A stretch of 64,000 nucleotides of DNA. Source: Candidatus Helarchaeota archaeon (lineage in GTDB: Archaea; Asgardarchaeota; Lokiarchaeia; Helarchaeales; RDOG01). Below the pieces are notes generated by a model. It was not told the origin of the DNA, searched no databases, and saw only the letters and a list, made by a program, of their open reading frames with translations. Position 1 is the first letter of the stretch; the number at the start of each line of letters is the position of its first letter. This document shows, piece by piece, positions 26,411 through 36,859 of this stretch. The stretch is taken from NCBI GenBank assembly GCA_029838215.1, contig JALGVI010000011.1, forward strand, positions 1 to 64,000, read 5' to 3'. Both the position numbers and the translations under genes were made by a program.

Positions 26411-28822
26411 ATGGTTTCTGGAATTAAAAGGAGTAGCTTGGCAGCAGAAAGTGCAAGACAATTCACGACTCCCGATCTTTTAACACTTAAATTTAGACGG
26501 GAACAAGATTTCGAAAAAATCCTTGAATTGACCGATGAAGAAAGCGATTTGCTTACATATATTTTATCCGCTTGTGCTATTCATCTCTATCATCACATGG
26601 ACATCAAAACCCTGGAAATGAAAGATGAACAATTATTAACCTACGAAGCCGAACATAAATTCGACCGGCTTCAAAAAAAAGCATTACTCGATGAATTAAG
26701 CCAGATCATTGGAAAAAATGTCATTCAAGAACTTGAACTGTTCGAAAAAAAGACGCGCGTGTTGAAAGATATTCTTAACGTTACGATGCAGTTAAAAAAC
26801 ACTAATAATCCTGTTGAAAAAGAAGAATTGGAGCAGGAAAGGGGCAAGCTATTGCATCAGTTTGTTTTATCATTGTTTAGAAAATACCCCGACTATTTCT
26901 TTTTCGACCAAGTCGGAGACCTCTTTGGATTGACCATTCAAACTCGAATGGAAATGATACAACTTGCATCCGAATTGAAAATCACCCAAATGGACATTAG
27001 TGAAGAATTCAAACGTGAATACTCCGAAACGTTGGTTGAACTTGGAACTTTCACGCACTTGCGGGAATTCTTCACGAAAAAATGGGAACTTAAAGGTGCA
27101 ATTCGGCAATTAGAAACACAAAAGGTCACATTCCGGCGAATTGAAAATGAATTAATGAATAAAATAATTGAATCATTCCCATTCAGCCAGAAAGGACAAA
27201 AGGCAAGTATTGATGCATTACATTTAAAACTGAAAATCATTGATGAATTTAAAAAGCACGTATCAACTCCGCGATCATTTAGAAACCTTGAAAAAGACAT
27301 CTCAAAGTTGGTCCGTTTTGAGATTTATAAGCAAGCACTGGAAAGTCCTCAGAGTTTTGTTGATTTTTTTTCAAGGCTTCTTGACTTGCCGTTCAATGAC
27401 GTGATGGAATTCTTTCGCAAGGTTCGAATCTCTAACATTCCTGCATTTTGCCAGATGTTAGCAGTTCCCGTGCAAATCATTTCCAAAAAATTAAGTGAAA
27501 TGAATATTAGGGATATGGATCTTACTCGTCTTTCTGAAAAAGGCGGTTTAAATATTGCAAGACAAAAATTTGAGGAAAAGAAAAGCCAACGACACGAAGC
27601 CATTATCTCGATGTCTTTTGAAGAGTTCGTGAAAACTGGCGAACAATATCCTGACTTGAGACAATTCTCCCGCGAGTTCCTTTCGGAAATCACGCTCAGT
27701 CTTCGGGACTTGCAGGACCTCTTGGAAAAAGAAAAAATACTTAAAAACGAAATATTGATACCGTTTCAGGTCGTTAACGTGGATAATCTACGTTTAGCAC
27801 TATCTTCCATCCCTATTCTAACTAATTTGGAGAAAGAAATCTTCTATCACGTGCTCAAGAACATCTTGCGGCACATATCTCGGCTCATCGAACAATATGA
27901 GAAGCTGAAAAAAGACAAGGAAATCTTCCTGCTTGCGTTAAAAAAAATTCCTCAATTAACTGAATCCGAAAATTGGATACAAGTAAAGCTTGAAGATTTG
28001 ATCATCAAGAAAATAATGGCACGACAAAAAGAATTCCACGATTTATTTCGCTTTAACAATTCTCATCTCATAAATGGGTTCTTATGGGCTCGACTTTCTA
28101 ATTCTTCCTTTCAGGACGCATCTAAAATTATCAAGGAAACTCCAAGTCCTGTATATCATGGCCTCTATCAATTCCCACTCACTTATGAAGAAATACCTCC
28201 TGTTTCCTTTGCTTCTGCATACGACCTTACAATGCGTTTGCAAGCATCCCTTAAATTAAAAGAAACCAAGATCATTGAAGCAAGGGCTAAATCAGTCGCG
28301 AAAGAGAAACCAATGACTAAAATTGAAGATATTGAAACATTTAGTTGGATTGAAAAACGGATAAAAACAGCAATAATGCGAGTAGGAAAAATATCCCCAA
28401 CAGATCTATACTGGACTGATGAGGACACGAAAAAATTTGGGAGTAACTTCCTCTTACACGTGCAAGTAATGGATGCAAAAAAAATATGCCCCGAGTGTGG
28501 TGCAATCCAGGTAGATAACTGCCCGAAGCATCAAAACGGTTCCTTGATCCGACCGAATAAGATCCAAGCAATGGCTTCATATTATCAATTTGCATCTGAA
28601 AAAATCGGCTCGAAAGAATTCTCAACAAACCGTCAAGAAGTTGAAGAAATAACCAAGGAAGTCATGAAAGAACGACTCGGTCGGGACCCAATTGCAGATG
28701 AATACAAACAGCTTCTCGAAGGTGAAATCCGCCTGATCGGCGAAAAACTGGCAGAAAAGGTGGGACAAAAATTCAATAAAACATTATATAAAAAATATCG
28801 AAAAACAAAATTAGGTAAATAA
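26411..28822 (+). CDS. Large helical protein J with C-terminal zinc ribbon
   Basis: 803 aa, almost entirely helical. There is a clear zinc knuckle at about residues 693-705 (CPECGAIQVDNCPKH), and a last ~100 residues that look like a compact basic helical domain (RLGRDPIADEYKQLL). Not recognised. It is transcribed away from gene I and runs tail-to-tail into the MglA-like GTPase gene (10 bp apart). The size and length of helix suggest a structural or docking role. Confidence 0.68.
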   Translation: MVSGIKRSSLAAESARQFTTPDLLTLKFRREQDFEKILELTDEESDLLTYILSACAIHLYHHMDIKTLEMKDEQLLTYEAEHKFDRLQKKALLDELSQIIGKNVIQELELFEKKTRVLKDILNVTMQLKNTNNPVEKEELEQERGKLLHQFVLSLFRKYPDYFFFDQVGDLFGLTIQTRMEMIQLASELKITQMDISEEFKREYSETLVELGTFTHLREFFTKKWELKGAIRQLETQKVTFRRIENELMNKIIESFPFSQKGQKASIDALHLKLKIIDEFKKHVSTPRSFRNLEKDISKLVRFEIYKQALESPQSFVDFFSRLLDLPFNDVMEFFRKVRISNIPAFCQMLAVPVQIISKKLSEMNIRDMDLTRLSEKGGLNIARQKFEEKKSQRHEAIISMSFEEFVKTGEQYPDLRQFSREFLSEITLSLRDLQDLLEKEKILKNEILIPFQVVNVDNLRLALSSIPILTNLEKEIFYHVLKNILRHISRLIEQYEKLKKDKEIFLLALKKIPQLTESENWIQVKLEDLIIKKIMARQKEFHDLFRFNNSHLINGFLWARLSNSSFQDASKIIKETPSPVYHGLYQFPLTYEEIPPVSFASAYDLTMRLQASLKLKETKIIEARAKSVAKEKPMTKIEDIETFSWIEKRIKTAIMRVGKISPTDLYWTDEDTKKFGSNFLLHVQVMDAKKICPECGAIQVDNCPKHQNGSLIRPNKIQAMASYYQFASEKIGSKEFSTNRQEVEEITKEVMKERLGRDPIADEYKQLLEGEIRLIGEKLAEKVGQKFNKTLYKKYRKTKLGK

Positions 28823-28832
28823 AATAAATGGA

Positions 28833-29450
28833 TTAGCTTTTTTTTGCTGCCTTCATCCGCAAGAAGAACTTGAGAACCGCGTCTCTTGCGACTTGCTGAA
28901 AACTTCTTTTAATATTCTTTCCCTGTATGGCAACTGTCTCATAAATCTGTAACGGCATCTCAATTCCGTGAGGATTTATGATCGTTCCCAATCCGCGCTC
29001 TTTAAAATATTGTTCAATCTCTGTCCTAGGGGTCAAGTTTGGTAAATCCATCTTGTTAATTTGAACCAAAAATGGAATTGACTTTCCAAGCTTATTTCCC
29101 AAGTGCCCAATTAATTCATCTAATGACCATAAATTTTCCTCAAGTTGCTCCTTCTGCGCATCCCACACGAAAATAATTCCATCGGCTCCATTTAGAATTG
29201 TCTTACGCTGGAATTTATGACGTCTTTGCCCTGCACAAGTATAAACTTGCATGGTCACTCCTCCAACTCCCGCCGTCATACGATCAAAGAACAAAGTTCG
29301 ACCTGTCGGATCAACTATGCTTTGCATCTTACCAGTTGCCATCCCTTCTTTATCAAACATCCATTTAACAGCGGTTGTCTTGCCCGACAAAGAAGAACCC
29401 CAATATACTATTTTGAAGACTAATTTACCGTCAGCACCTCGGCTTGGCAT
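28833..29450 (-). CDS. MglA/Arf-like small GTPase
   Basis: 205 aa. G1 loop GSSLSGKTT at residues 18-26. A switch I region DPTGRTLFFDRM matches the TLFFD signature of MglA-type GTPases. The G3 region is VYTCAGQRRHKFQRKTIL (AGQ instead of D-x-x-G, as in the MglA/Rag style). G4 is NKMD. ADGIIFVWDAQ also fits MglA. Bacterial MglA sets cell polarity with a roadblock partner, and Asgard genomes carry many small GTPases. No roadblock gene is adjacent; the neighbours are the coiled-coil island and, in the other direction, iorB. Confidence 0.87.
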   Translation of the reverse strand: MPSRGADGKLVFKIVYWGSSLSGKTTAVKWMFDKEGMATGKMQSIVDPTGRTLFFDRMTAGVGGVTMQVYTCAGQRRHKFQRKTILNGADGIIFVWDAQKEQLEENLWSLDELIGHLGNKLGKSIPFLVQINKMDLPNLTPRTEIEQYFKERGLGTIINPHGIEMPLQIYETVAIQGKNIKRSFQQVARDAVLKFFLRMKAAKKS

Positions 29451-29645
29451 GGTATATTTGCTCCTTTTTTCCTGAATATTCCTCTTAACTTATAATTATC
29501 ATACGTACTAATGATTCAAAACTCTTTGACTCCAGTTTTGACTCATGGACTTCTTGACTCATAAATATTTAAAGAAACGACTAGTAATCTCTTATTTTAA
29601 TTTATTTACACAAGATTTAAATTAATAGCAAGAATCAACGATAAA

Positions 29646-30296
29646 TCACGTTTTAAAATTCTCGAGAAAGTACTCATGACCTATATTTAATGCCTTGAGG
29701 CTTGCTTCAAGATCTTTGGTTTGTTCACCCATTACTTCTTCAAAATGCTCTTTTTCTATTGGAATGGAAGAAGAAGCCAGAGCTGCCCCAAGAATGATGT
29801 TATTCGTAAATAATGGATTTTGAAGATGCTCAATCGCCAATTGAGTTGCACCAAACACGTAAATCTTGGTAGATCCTGAGATGTCCTTAATGGCTTGCGT
29901 GATTTCTTCGATGGATGGATAACGAGCCAGCTCCGAAATCGTGGAAGGAGGTTCGATCACGTAATCGTTGATGATAAACGTGGTTTTGTCCGACGTATAT
30001 TTTGCATTTCGCAAGATTTCCACGGGCTCTAATCCGATTGCTAAATCTGCCTCACCAATTGATAACGTGGGTGAAGTTAAATAATAAGGATCAAGTTCTT
30101 CATCTTGCTCCAATATGAGCATTCGAAGGTGGACATCCACTGAACCCTCACGCTGAGCTAAACCATGCTTTTCTGCACCGAATATTTTTCTAATTCTTTG
30201 TGTTTTTAGTGCGGCATGTTCAATAAATCGCTTGAGAGTGATAACGCCCGTTCCTCCAATACCGGCAATTACCGCAGTCCATATCTTCATTTTCAT
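29646..30296 (-). CDS. iorB: Indolepyruvate:ferredoxin oxidoreductase, beta subunit
   Basis: 216 aa, gamma-domain of the 2-oxoacid:ferredoxin oxidoreductase family. VIAGIGGTGVITLKRFIEHAAL is the typical GxGGxGV start, followed by GLAQREGSVDVHLR. It pairs with IorA to oxidise aryl pyruvates to aryl-acetyl-CoA with reduction of ferredoxin. It lies 3 bp after iorA. Confidence 0.93.
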   Translation of the reverse strand: MKMKIWTAVIAGIGGTGVITLKRFIEHAALKTQRIRKIFGAEKHGLAQREGSVDVHLRMLILEQDEELDPYYLTSPTLSIGEADLAIGLEPVEILRNAKYTSDKTTFIINDYVIEPPSTISELARYPSIEEITQAIKDISGSTKIYVFGATQLAIEHLQNPLFTNNIILGAALASSSIPIEKEHFEEVMGEQTKDLEASLKALNIGHEYFLENFKT

Positions 30297-30299
30297 ACC

Positions 30300-32288
30300 T
30301 CATGCTTTGATATTCGGATAGTGAACGTCTATTTCAGTCTTCATTATCGCCCCATTAGGACATATCGCAGCACAAACTCCACATTGGTTACACCGAGCTT
30401 CATCAATGTAAACCGTTTCACGCCCATCAATCGTCATTATCCGCAATGCAGTACAGCATAGCTGTTGCGTGCATTCCCGACAAAGCTCACACCGTTCAGG
30501 AATGACCTGAAAGACTTTCCTACTGAATGGCTGTCCAGCTTGGATGCAAGCTTGAAGCTCTTTTTTCAATCTCTTTCCATATTGTAATCCACATTCCCTG
30601 CGTGAAATAATAACGCGTAACCCTTTTTGTTTCAAGGCACTTTGAATCGCTGCAATCATCGCTTTCGGTTGGTATGGATCGACTGCCTTGACCCACTTGA
30701 CGCCGCATGCTCGCAAAATACTTGCCATATCGAATTTTACTGGATTCTCCAAGATATTGGCCTTTCGCAATGCAGGGGGCGTGTTGGGATTTTCGTGTCC
30801 ACCAGTCATTGCCGTCCAACTATTATCAAGGATGATGAGAATGACGTTCGCACCATTATAGACTGCTGAAATGAGGATGGGTAATCCCGTGTGATAAAAC
30901 GTGCTATCTCCCATGAGTGCAATAACTGGTTGGTCCGTCTTCATGGATGCTCCAATGGCCGCTCCCAACCCACCAGACATGCAAATAACCCAATCCGTGA
31001 TTCCCATGGGTGGAAAGAAAGACATGACATAACAACCAATGTCCCCGGCATAAATCGTGTTGTTTTCATCCGTGGCTTTTTTAATAGCATATAAAAGCGC
31101 ACGTTCTGGACATCCTGCACAAAATGTCGGTGGTCGTGAGGGGATCATTGGCAGGTATTTTTCATAACGGTTTAAGATTTCTCGTGTCGTGCTGGCTATT
31201 GGTCGATTAAATTCTTTTCCCAAGATCTGTATGAGATCTCCAACGCTTAACTCGCCCCACTTGCGAACTATTTCTTGTCCCAGTATGGGAATGGAAAAAC
31301 CCATCTCTTGAGCCATTTGCTTGACCTTGACCTCGATAAAAGGTTCTAATTCCTCTACTATAATGATTTTTTCAAGATCCGCACTGAACTCCTTGAAAAT
31401 GTTCTTGTCAATCGGATTGATCATTCCATATTTCAAAATAGGAATGTCATTTAATCCCAAAATCCTCAAGGCTTCCATTATGTAGTTGAATGGAACTCCT
31501 CCTGTGATGATTCCAGTCCGAGCGTCTCCTTGTAATATCTTGTTGAAAATTCTTGCATGTTTGCTTTGGCCGAGTTCATCCATTCTATCATATAATCGAG
31601 CATGATTATTGATGCAATGCGGCGGTAAAGAGCAAAATTTAGGAATATCTTTTTTGAAATATCCCTTTTTAGGCTCAAATTTCGGAAATTTTTTGCGAAT
31701 TGTCACGTCTTGACGTGAATGTGAAATCCGGGATGTAACTCGAAAATATCCAACTAAATCATACTCTTGAGATATGTCGAACATCAAAGGCATCCAATCG
31801 AGGCATTCTTGCACGTCGCTTGGTTCCACGTGACAAAGATGGAGCATCCAACTATAAAATCTGTCATTTTGCTCACAATGAGATCCCAGAGATGCCGGAT
31901 CTCCTCCTGCAATTACGACAAGTCCTCCTTCTCCTCTAGAAGAAGTCGGTCCGTTTAAGGCAATCACACCCAAAGAGTCCGCAAGAACATTAATTCCAAC
32001 ATGCTTTGCAGGAACCAATGAACGAATACCGCACCAACTCGCACCAGCGGCTGCTTGCATGGCCGCAGCCTCATTTGCTGCCCATTGAAAATATAGACCC
32101 GGAACCCGTCCTGATTTCATCAAGTCTCCAAAAACAAGCCCCATGTCACTTAATGGTGTTCCAGGATATTGAGAAACAAATTGAACATTTGCTTCTAAAG
32201 AACCCCTGATCATAGCCTCATTGCCAATCATCAAGACCTTCTTGTCCAGCTCTGAAGTTAAAATTGCTGAATTTACCATCTTCATCAA
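30300..32288 (-). CDS. iorA: Indolepyruvate:ferredoxin oxidoreductase, alpha subunit
   Basis: 662 aa, full length. The pyrimidine-binding half (YPGTPLSDMG; WAANEAAAMQAAAGASWCG) precedes the TPP-binding half with GDIGCYVM...MGDSTFYHTGLP and the ILDNSWTAMTGGHENP metal-pyrophosphate motif. The C-terminal ferredoxin domain has a CELCRECTQQLCC cluster and CNQCGVCAAICP. Two 4Fe-4S clusters are expected. The start has tandem Met (MMKMVNS), and any of the first codons could serve. Confidence 0.95.
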   Translation of the reverse strand: MMKMVNSAILTSELDKKVLMIGNEAMIRGSLEANVQFVSQYPGTPLSDMGLVFGDLMKSGRVPGLYFQWAANEAAAMQAAAGASWCGIRSLVPAKHVGINVLADSLGVIALNGPTSSRGEGGLVVIAGGDPASLGSHCEQNDRFYSWMLHLCHVEPSDVQECLDWMPLMFDISQEYDLVGYFRVTSRISHSRQDVTIRKKFPKFEPKKGYFKKDIPKFCSLPPHCINNHARLYDRMDELGQSKHARIFNKILQGDARTGIITGGVPFNYIMEALRILGLNDIPILKYGMINPIDKNIFKEFSADLEKIIIVEELEPFIEVKVKQMAQEMGFSIPILGQEIVRKWGELSVGDLIQILGKEFNRPIASTTREILNRYEKYLPMIPSRPPTFCAGCPERALLYAIKKATDENNTIYAGDIGCYVMSFFPPMGITDWVICMSGGLGAAIGASMKTDQPVIALMGDSTFYHTGLPILISAVYNGANVILIILDNSWTAMTGGHENPNTPPALRKANILENPVKFDMASILRACGVKWVKAVDPYQPKAMIAAIQSALKQKGLRVIISRRECGLQYGKRLKKELQACIQAGQPFSRKVFQVIPERCELCRECTQQLCCTALRIMTIDGRETVYIDEARCNQCGVCAAICPNGAIMKTEIDVHYPNIKA

Positions 32289-32562
32289 GTCTCTTGCCTA
32301 ATTGTTCGAGATTAATACCATAAACCAATTCATGATAAAAAATCGTTTTTATTTCCTTAGGCTTGTCGAAATTTCATTGCTCACTTCACGATAGGAAATT
32401 TAAATCTATTTGCTTCGGAACGAAATCAAAGATCTCATTTTCTTTGAAAGTCCAAAGATAACAATGTCATACACGAAAATATTTTTAAATCAATTTTCCA
32501 AGAAGACATCAGAGCCGAGAAAACGCAAGATTTCTATCGTGAAAAATCGTGATCACAAATAA

Positions 32563-32695
32563 ATGAGTCATAACCGTGGGTGCTTGTCTCTGGATTTACT
32601 TTTAAAATTTCCCTCTCTTGGGTTTTATATCCCCTCCCCACTTGATAGAAATTCTCCCCTCTCCTGAGACAAGCACCACCACTTCCATAACTCAT
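32563..32695 (-). ncRNA. Candidate structured RNA, copy B
   Basis: On the minus strand a perfect 12-bp stem (GGTGCTTGTCTC at 32677-32666 with GAGACAAGCACC at 32590-32579), flanked by GTG/CAC and ATGAGT/ACTCAT pairings, encloses a purine-rich core. Motifs in order: GGTGGTGC (32680-32673), ATCAA (32646-32642), GGGAGG (32638-32633), GAGAGGG (32617-32611), TAAAAGTA (32604-32597). The same motifs in the same order occur in the 39.0-kb element, with a stem of different sequence. No ORF of quality overlaps. A + strand leader for the 32773 gene is the alternative reading. Confidence 0.5.
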
Positions 32696-32772
32696 TAATA
32701 TCCCAAATATGTACATATGTTCATTGCAATCCTTCACGACATCGAGGTATGTTCAAGCGAGGGGAACGAACG

Positions 32773-33261
32773 ATGGATGAAAACACCCATTTTTTGGAAA
32801 TTCAAAATCTGATTTCTAATATATTAAAGCAAGAAATCGTCCAATCATTATTAAAACATTCTAACTTCACTAAAACACAACTTGAAACCTTGTTATTAGA
32901 CTTTTATGCTCGACATTTCTTCCAAAAGGACGTACAACATGAAAAACTCGCACGAATGCGAAACGTCGCCAGAGGATCTTTCAGTCGCGTCTTGCATCAA
33001 GGTCGAAAAAATTATATCAAGTCGGCTTATAGCATACTTCTATTAATCTACCTTGGATTCTTTGAAGATGAACCGTTTCGAGCCCTGATAGACTTGAACA
33101 ATGAAATCGTTCAATTCGCAACTCAATATGACGATCTTCATTTGGACCAAAACCAACTCGATCAAGAAGAATTGCAAAAAAGAATCAAAGCCTTGAATGA
33201 TCTTGAGATCAAGATAAAGACGAAAATTGAAGAATTAGCCAAACCAAAAACTATCTTTTAA
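32773..33261 (+). CDS. Hypothetical helical protein, possible helix-turn-helix
   Basis: 162 aa from the ATG at 32773, chosen for the GAGGGG motif ~9 nt upstream; the frame opens at 32749. A central block, HEKLARMRNVARGSFSRVLHQGRKNYIKSAYSILLLIYLGFF, reads as a helix-turn-helix followed by a hydrophobic helix. The C-terminal ~50 residues are coiled coil. The function is not known. It lies just downstream of structured-RNA copy B. Confidence 0.6.
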   Translation: MDENTHFLEIQNLISNILKQEIVQSLLKHSNFTKTQLETLLLDFYARHFFQKDVQHEKLARMRNVARGSFSRVLHQGRKNYIKSAYSILLLIYLGFFEDEPFRALIDLNNEIVQFATQYDDLHLDQNQLDQEELQKRIKALNDLEIKIKTKIEELAKPKTIF

Positions 33262-33560
33262 AATACCCGAGATTAAGATTCTACGACTTCAAGAGTGTCA
33301 TGAAATTCCTGCATTTCGACCGAAAATGAATTGATCATGCTTCCTTTTTTGCTTAAACTTGCAATCCTTGCAGAAGAAAAATCAAGTTCATTATATTCAA
33401 GATTGATTTATGGAATTTCATATTTTTTGTCGATTTTTTTAAAAATGACTTCTAAATATAAAAAAGATTAAATTTGAAGTCGTTAGGATATTTGTGTCGA
33501 ACTGGATTTCAGGAACGAAAATATATGAAAATTGATACTTTATAGAAGAAATGTTATTGT

Positions 33561-36215
33561 GTGGGAACTGCAATGGATGAATCTGGAAAGAAAAAAGAAG
33601 AACGATATATTCTTTGGTTCGATGAGTGTGGAATTGAAGACATACCATTGGTTGGTGGAAAGAATGCGTCATTAGGTGAAATGATTCAACGGACGCAAGT
33701 TCCAGTCCCCTATGGGTTTGCAATTACATCTTTTGCTTATCGCCATTTTATCAAAGAAGCCGGACTCCAGGCATTTTTAAAAGAGACTTTAAAAGATCTC
33801 AAGCCTGGAGACATAGCAGGACTTCAAGAGCGAGGATCGAGAATTCGTGATAAAATTGAAGTTAGTACTTTTCCACCAGATCTTGAAGCTGCAATCCGAG
33901 ATGCATATAAGAAGCTTGGTGAAAAGATCGGAGAAGACTTACCTGACTGTGCAGTAAGAAGCTCGGCTACGGCTGAAGACCTTCCTGACGCAAGCTTTGC
34001 CGGTCAGCAAGATACATTTTTACATCAACGTGGAATCGATGCCATATTAAGAACGTGTAAGCGTTGCATGGCGAGTCTTTTTACAGACCGGGCAATCCAT
34101 TATCGAATGGATAAAGACTTTGATCATTTTGAAGTGGCCCTTAGTGTCGGCGTGCAAATCATGGCGCGAAGCGACGTGGGTGCATCAGGAGTCATTTTTA
34201 GCATTGATACCGAAAGCGGATTCGAAAAAGTGGTTTACATCACGGCATCTTGGGGACTTGGAGAATATATCGTCCAAGGAAAAGTAAATCCTGATCAATA
34301 TTACGTGTTTAAACCAACATTAGGGATCATCAGTAAAAAAATCGGCTACAAGGACGTTAAACTCGTTTATGACGAAATAATGGATGTGAGAGAAGAAAAG
34401 ATACCCGAGAATGAGCGCTATCAATTCGTGCTCAATGATGATCAAATAAAAGAATTGGCACAATATGCCATAAAAATTGAAGAACATTATGGACGTCCAA
34501 TGGATATTGAGTGGGCTCTAGATGGCAAGCTCAACAAACTATTTATCCTTCAGGCACGTCCTGAAACCATTCATGGCACGAAAGAAAAGAGCTTGATGGA
34601 ATTCTATAAACTAAAAATTTCTGACGAAGAAAAGAAAAACCGAACCTTGCTCGTTGGTGAAGCCGTTGGACGAAAAATCGGTCAGGGAAAAGCAAACGTC
34701 ATTACGGATATTAGCGAGATTGGCACGTTTAAGGAAGGAGAAGTTTTAATCACGATAATGACCGACCCAGATTGGGAGCCCATCATGAAAAAAGCCGCCG
34801 CAATCGTGACCGAGAAAGGTGGAAGGACTTGTCATGCTGCAATCATTTCCCGAGAACTGGGCATTCCTTGCGTCATCGGAACGGGATATGCAACCGGAAT
34901 GATGAAAGATAACCAAGAAATAACTGTAGATTGTAGCGAAGGAATAGGACGCGTGTTCAATGGTCTTGTTCCATATGAAATCGAAACCATAGACGTGTCA
35001 GAAATCCCTGAAACAAAAACAAAAATCTTCATGAACGTGGGGATTCCCGAACAAGCATTTGATCAAGCAAAATTACCTGCTGATGGTGTTGGACTGGCTC
35101 GCCTTGAATTTATCATAAATTCTCACATTCAAATTCACCCTCTTGCTCTGATTAACATCGAAAAATTAAAGGACTACTTGCGTTATCGACAATACGAATC
35201 AGAACTCTTGAATATCGTCGTGAAAATTGACTCTGTTGATGTTGCGGTTCTAAAAAATGAAATAAATCAGAAAATTGATGAAATCATCAAGATACGTGAG
35301 ACCATCGAAAAAATCGAAGAATTAACGCCCGGATACGATAATAAGGAAGAATATTTTATATCTCACATCGCTGAAGGCGTGGCAAAAATCGCAGCCGCGT
35401 TTTTTCCTGGCGACGTGGTGGTCCGTTTAAGTGATTTCAAGACCAACGAATATGCCAACTTAATTGGCGGATTCCTTTACGAACCAGAAGAGCATAATCC
35501 AATGATTGGGTGGCGTGGTGCATCCCGGTATTATTCCGAAAATTTCCTTCCTGCTTTTCGTCTCGAATGCCAAGCAATGCGAAGGGTTCGAAACGAAATG
35601 GGACTTACAAACGTAAAACTAATGGTTCCATTCTGTCGAACTCCAGAAGAAGGACGTCGTGTCATCGAAGTGATGCGTGAAGAAGGTCTCGTCCAAGGAG
35701 AAAATGGACTCCAAATTTACGTGATGGCTGAAATTCCATCAAACATAATCCTTGCTGAAGAATTTTCAGACATTTTCGATGGTTTCAGCATCGGTAGTAA
35801 CGATCTGACACAATTGACTCTTGGTCTCGACCGCGACTCTGATATATTACTCCCGTTATTTGATGAACGCTCCCCTGCCATCAAGAATAGCATTAAAAAA
35901 TTATTAGAAATCGCAAAAAATAAGGGAATACCCGTTTCTATCTGCGGACAGGCTCCAAGCGATTATCCTTCTATGGCCGCTTTTCTCGTGCAAAACGGAA
36001 TAAGCAGCATTTCACTCAATCCTGATACGGTCTTTGGAACTCGAGCTCTCGTAAAAGCCGTAGAATGGTGCTTGGAAAATGGAAAGGATTATGATAAGCT
36101 ACTTTTAGCCGATCTAGTACAAATCCCGGGAATCAATGAAGGACTTGCAAAAACCGTCTTGTCAATGATTGAAAAAGAAAAACGCGTTAACCAGCAGAAA
36201 TCCTCAATCATGTAA
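33561..36215 (+). CDS. ppsA: Phosphoenolpyruvate synthase
   Basis: 884 aa, longer than the usual ~760-820. ATP-dependent conversion of pyruvate to PEP for gluconeogenesis. The ATP-grasp domain (NASLGEMI; AVRSSATAEDLPDASFAGQQDTFL), phospho-His swivel (GGRTCHAAIISRELGIPCVIGT) and PEP/pyruvate barrel (GWRGASRYY; SIGSNDLTQLTLGLDRD; ICGQAPSDYP) are all complete. The extra length is an insert of ~100 helical residues after GLARLEFIINSHIQIHP, which is also seen in other archaeal PpsA, plus a C-terminal extension with a helix-hairpin-like LADLVQIPGINEGLAKTV. Start is GTG 33561 or ATG 33573. Confidence 0.95.
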   Translation: MGTAMDESGKKKEERYILWFDECGIEDIPLVGGKNASLGEMIQRTQVPVPYGFAITSFAYRHFIKEAGLQAFLKETLKDLKPGDIAGLQERGSRIRDKIEVSTFPPDLEAAIRDAYKKLGEKIGEDLPDCAVRSSATAEDLPDASFAGQQDTFLHQRGIDAILRTCKRCMASLFTDRAIHYRMDKDFDHFEVALSVGVQIMARSDVGASGVIFSIDTESGFEKVVYITASWGLGEYIVQGKVNPDQYYVFKPTLGIISKKIGYKDVKLVYDEIMDVREEKIPENERYQFVLNDDQIKELAQYAIKIEEHYGRPMDIEWALDGKLNKLFILQARPETIHGTKEKSLMEFYKLKISDEEKKNRTLLVGEAVGRKIGQGKANVITDISEIGTFKEGEVLITIMTDPDWEPIMKKAAAIVTEKGGRTCHAAIISRELGIPCVIGTGYATGMMKDNQEITVDCSEGIGRVFNGLVPYEIETIDVSEIPETKTKIFMNVGIPEQAFDQAKLPADGVGLARLEFIINSHIQIHPLALINIEKLKDYLRYRQYESELLNIVVKIDSVDVAVLKNEINQKIDEIIKIRETIEKIEELTPGYDNKEEYFISHIAEGVAKIAAAFFPGDVVVRLSDFKTNEYANLIGGFLYEPEEHNPMIGWRGASRYYSENFLPAFRLECQAMRRVRNEMGLTNVKLMVPFCRTPEEGRRVIEVMREEGLVQGENGLQIYVMAEIPSNIILAEEFSDIFDGFSIGSNDLTQLTLGLDRDSDILLPLFDERSPAIKNSIKKLLEIAKNKGIPVSICGQAPSDYPSMAAFLVQNGISSISLNPDTVFGTRALVKAVEWCLENGKDYDKLLLADLVQIPGINEGLAKTVLSMIEKEKRVNQQKSSIM

Positions 36216-36249
36216 AAAACAAAAAAATCTCTTTTTTTCTTCATTTTTC

Positions 36250-36684
36250 TTAATGATTATTGATGGCTTCAGATAATTCTTGGACTACTTCTTCAATCGC
36301 TGCACGCCAAACAACAAATCGCTCAATAACCTTGAAAGTTAACGAGTTATTAAAGTTCTTTTTTTGAGGCCATTGAAGCATTTGATTCAAGATGAGGTTC
36401 ATTTGAAGCAAGATTGGAAGCAATTTCTGGACAATCGCATTCAATTCATCATTTTCCTTGAATTTGTTAGGTAGATTCACGAATTGAATGAGAATCTCCC
36501 GAGAAGCCGCCAAGGCAAAATAGACCTCACGCACGGTTTCACCCATGTGGATCTTGTTTATGGCTTTGTCTAGCGGAACCAAGATTTTTATGGCAAGTTC
36601 TTTATATTCTTGAACAATGCCTGAAAAATTCTCGCTCATCTCATCGTGCCTCATTGCCCTAATTAAATTACTTGAAATCGACAT
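36250..36684 (-). CDS. Hypothetical helical protein
   Basis: 144 aa, all-helical with Leu/Ile heptads and a few Trp in the last third (LNQMLQWPQKKNF; ERFVVWRAAIEEV). Not recognised. It converges on ppsA. A start at the internal MSENFSG is possible. Confidence 0.6.
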   Translation of the reverse strand: MSISSNLIRAMRHDEMSENFSGIVQEYKELAIKILVPLDKAINKIHMGETVREVYFALAASREILIQFVNLPNKFKENDELNAIVQKLLPILLQMNLILNQMLQWPQKKNFNNSLTFKVIERFVVWRAAIEEVVQELSEAINNH

Positions 36685-36859
36685 TCAAAGTTGTTTCTTT
36701 CGCTTAAAGCCTTGCAACAAAATAATATTTAAATGAATATTTTAAAACCTATTCTTCATCAAAAAAGATTAAAAAATAAAATGCCATCCTTATCAAAAAT
36801 AAATTATTAATACATGCTAAAATTCAGAAATTGTTTAAGAACTTTAATGTGTGGAAACA

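Noticed and set aside
32534-32737. 67-codon minus frame over candidate RNA B
   Set aside because: Sequence is explained by the long stem and purine core; residues are low complexity and no ribosome site precedes it.
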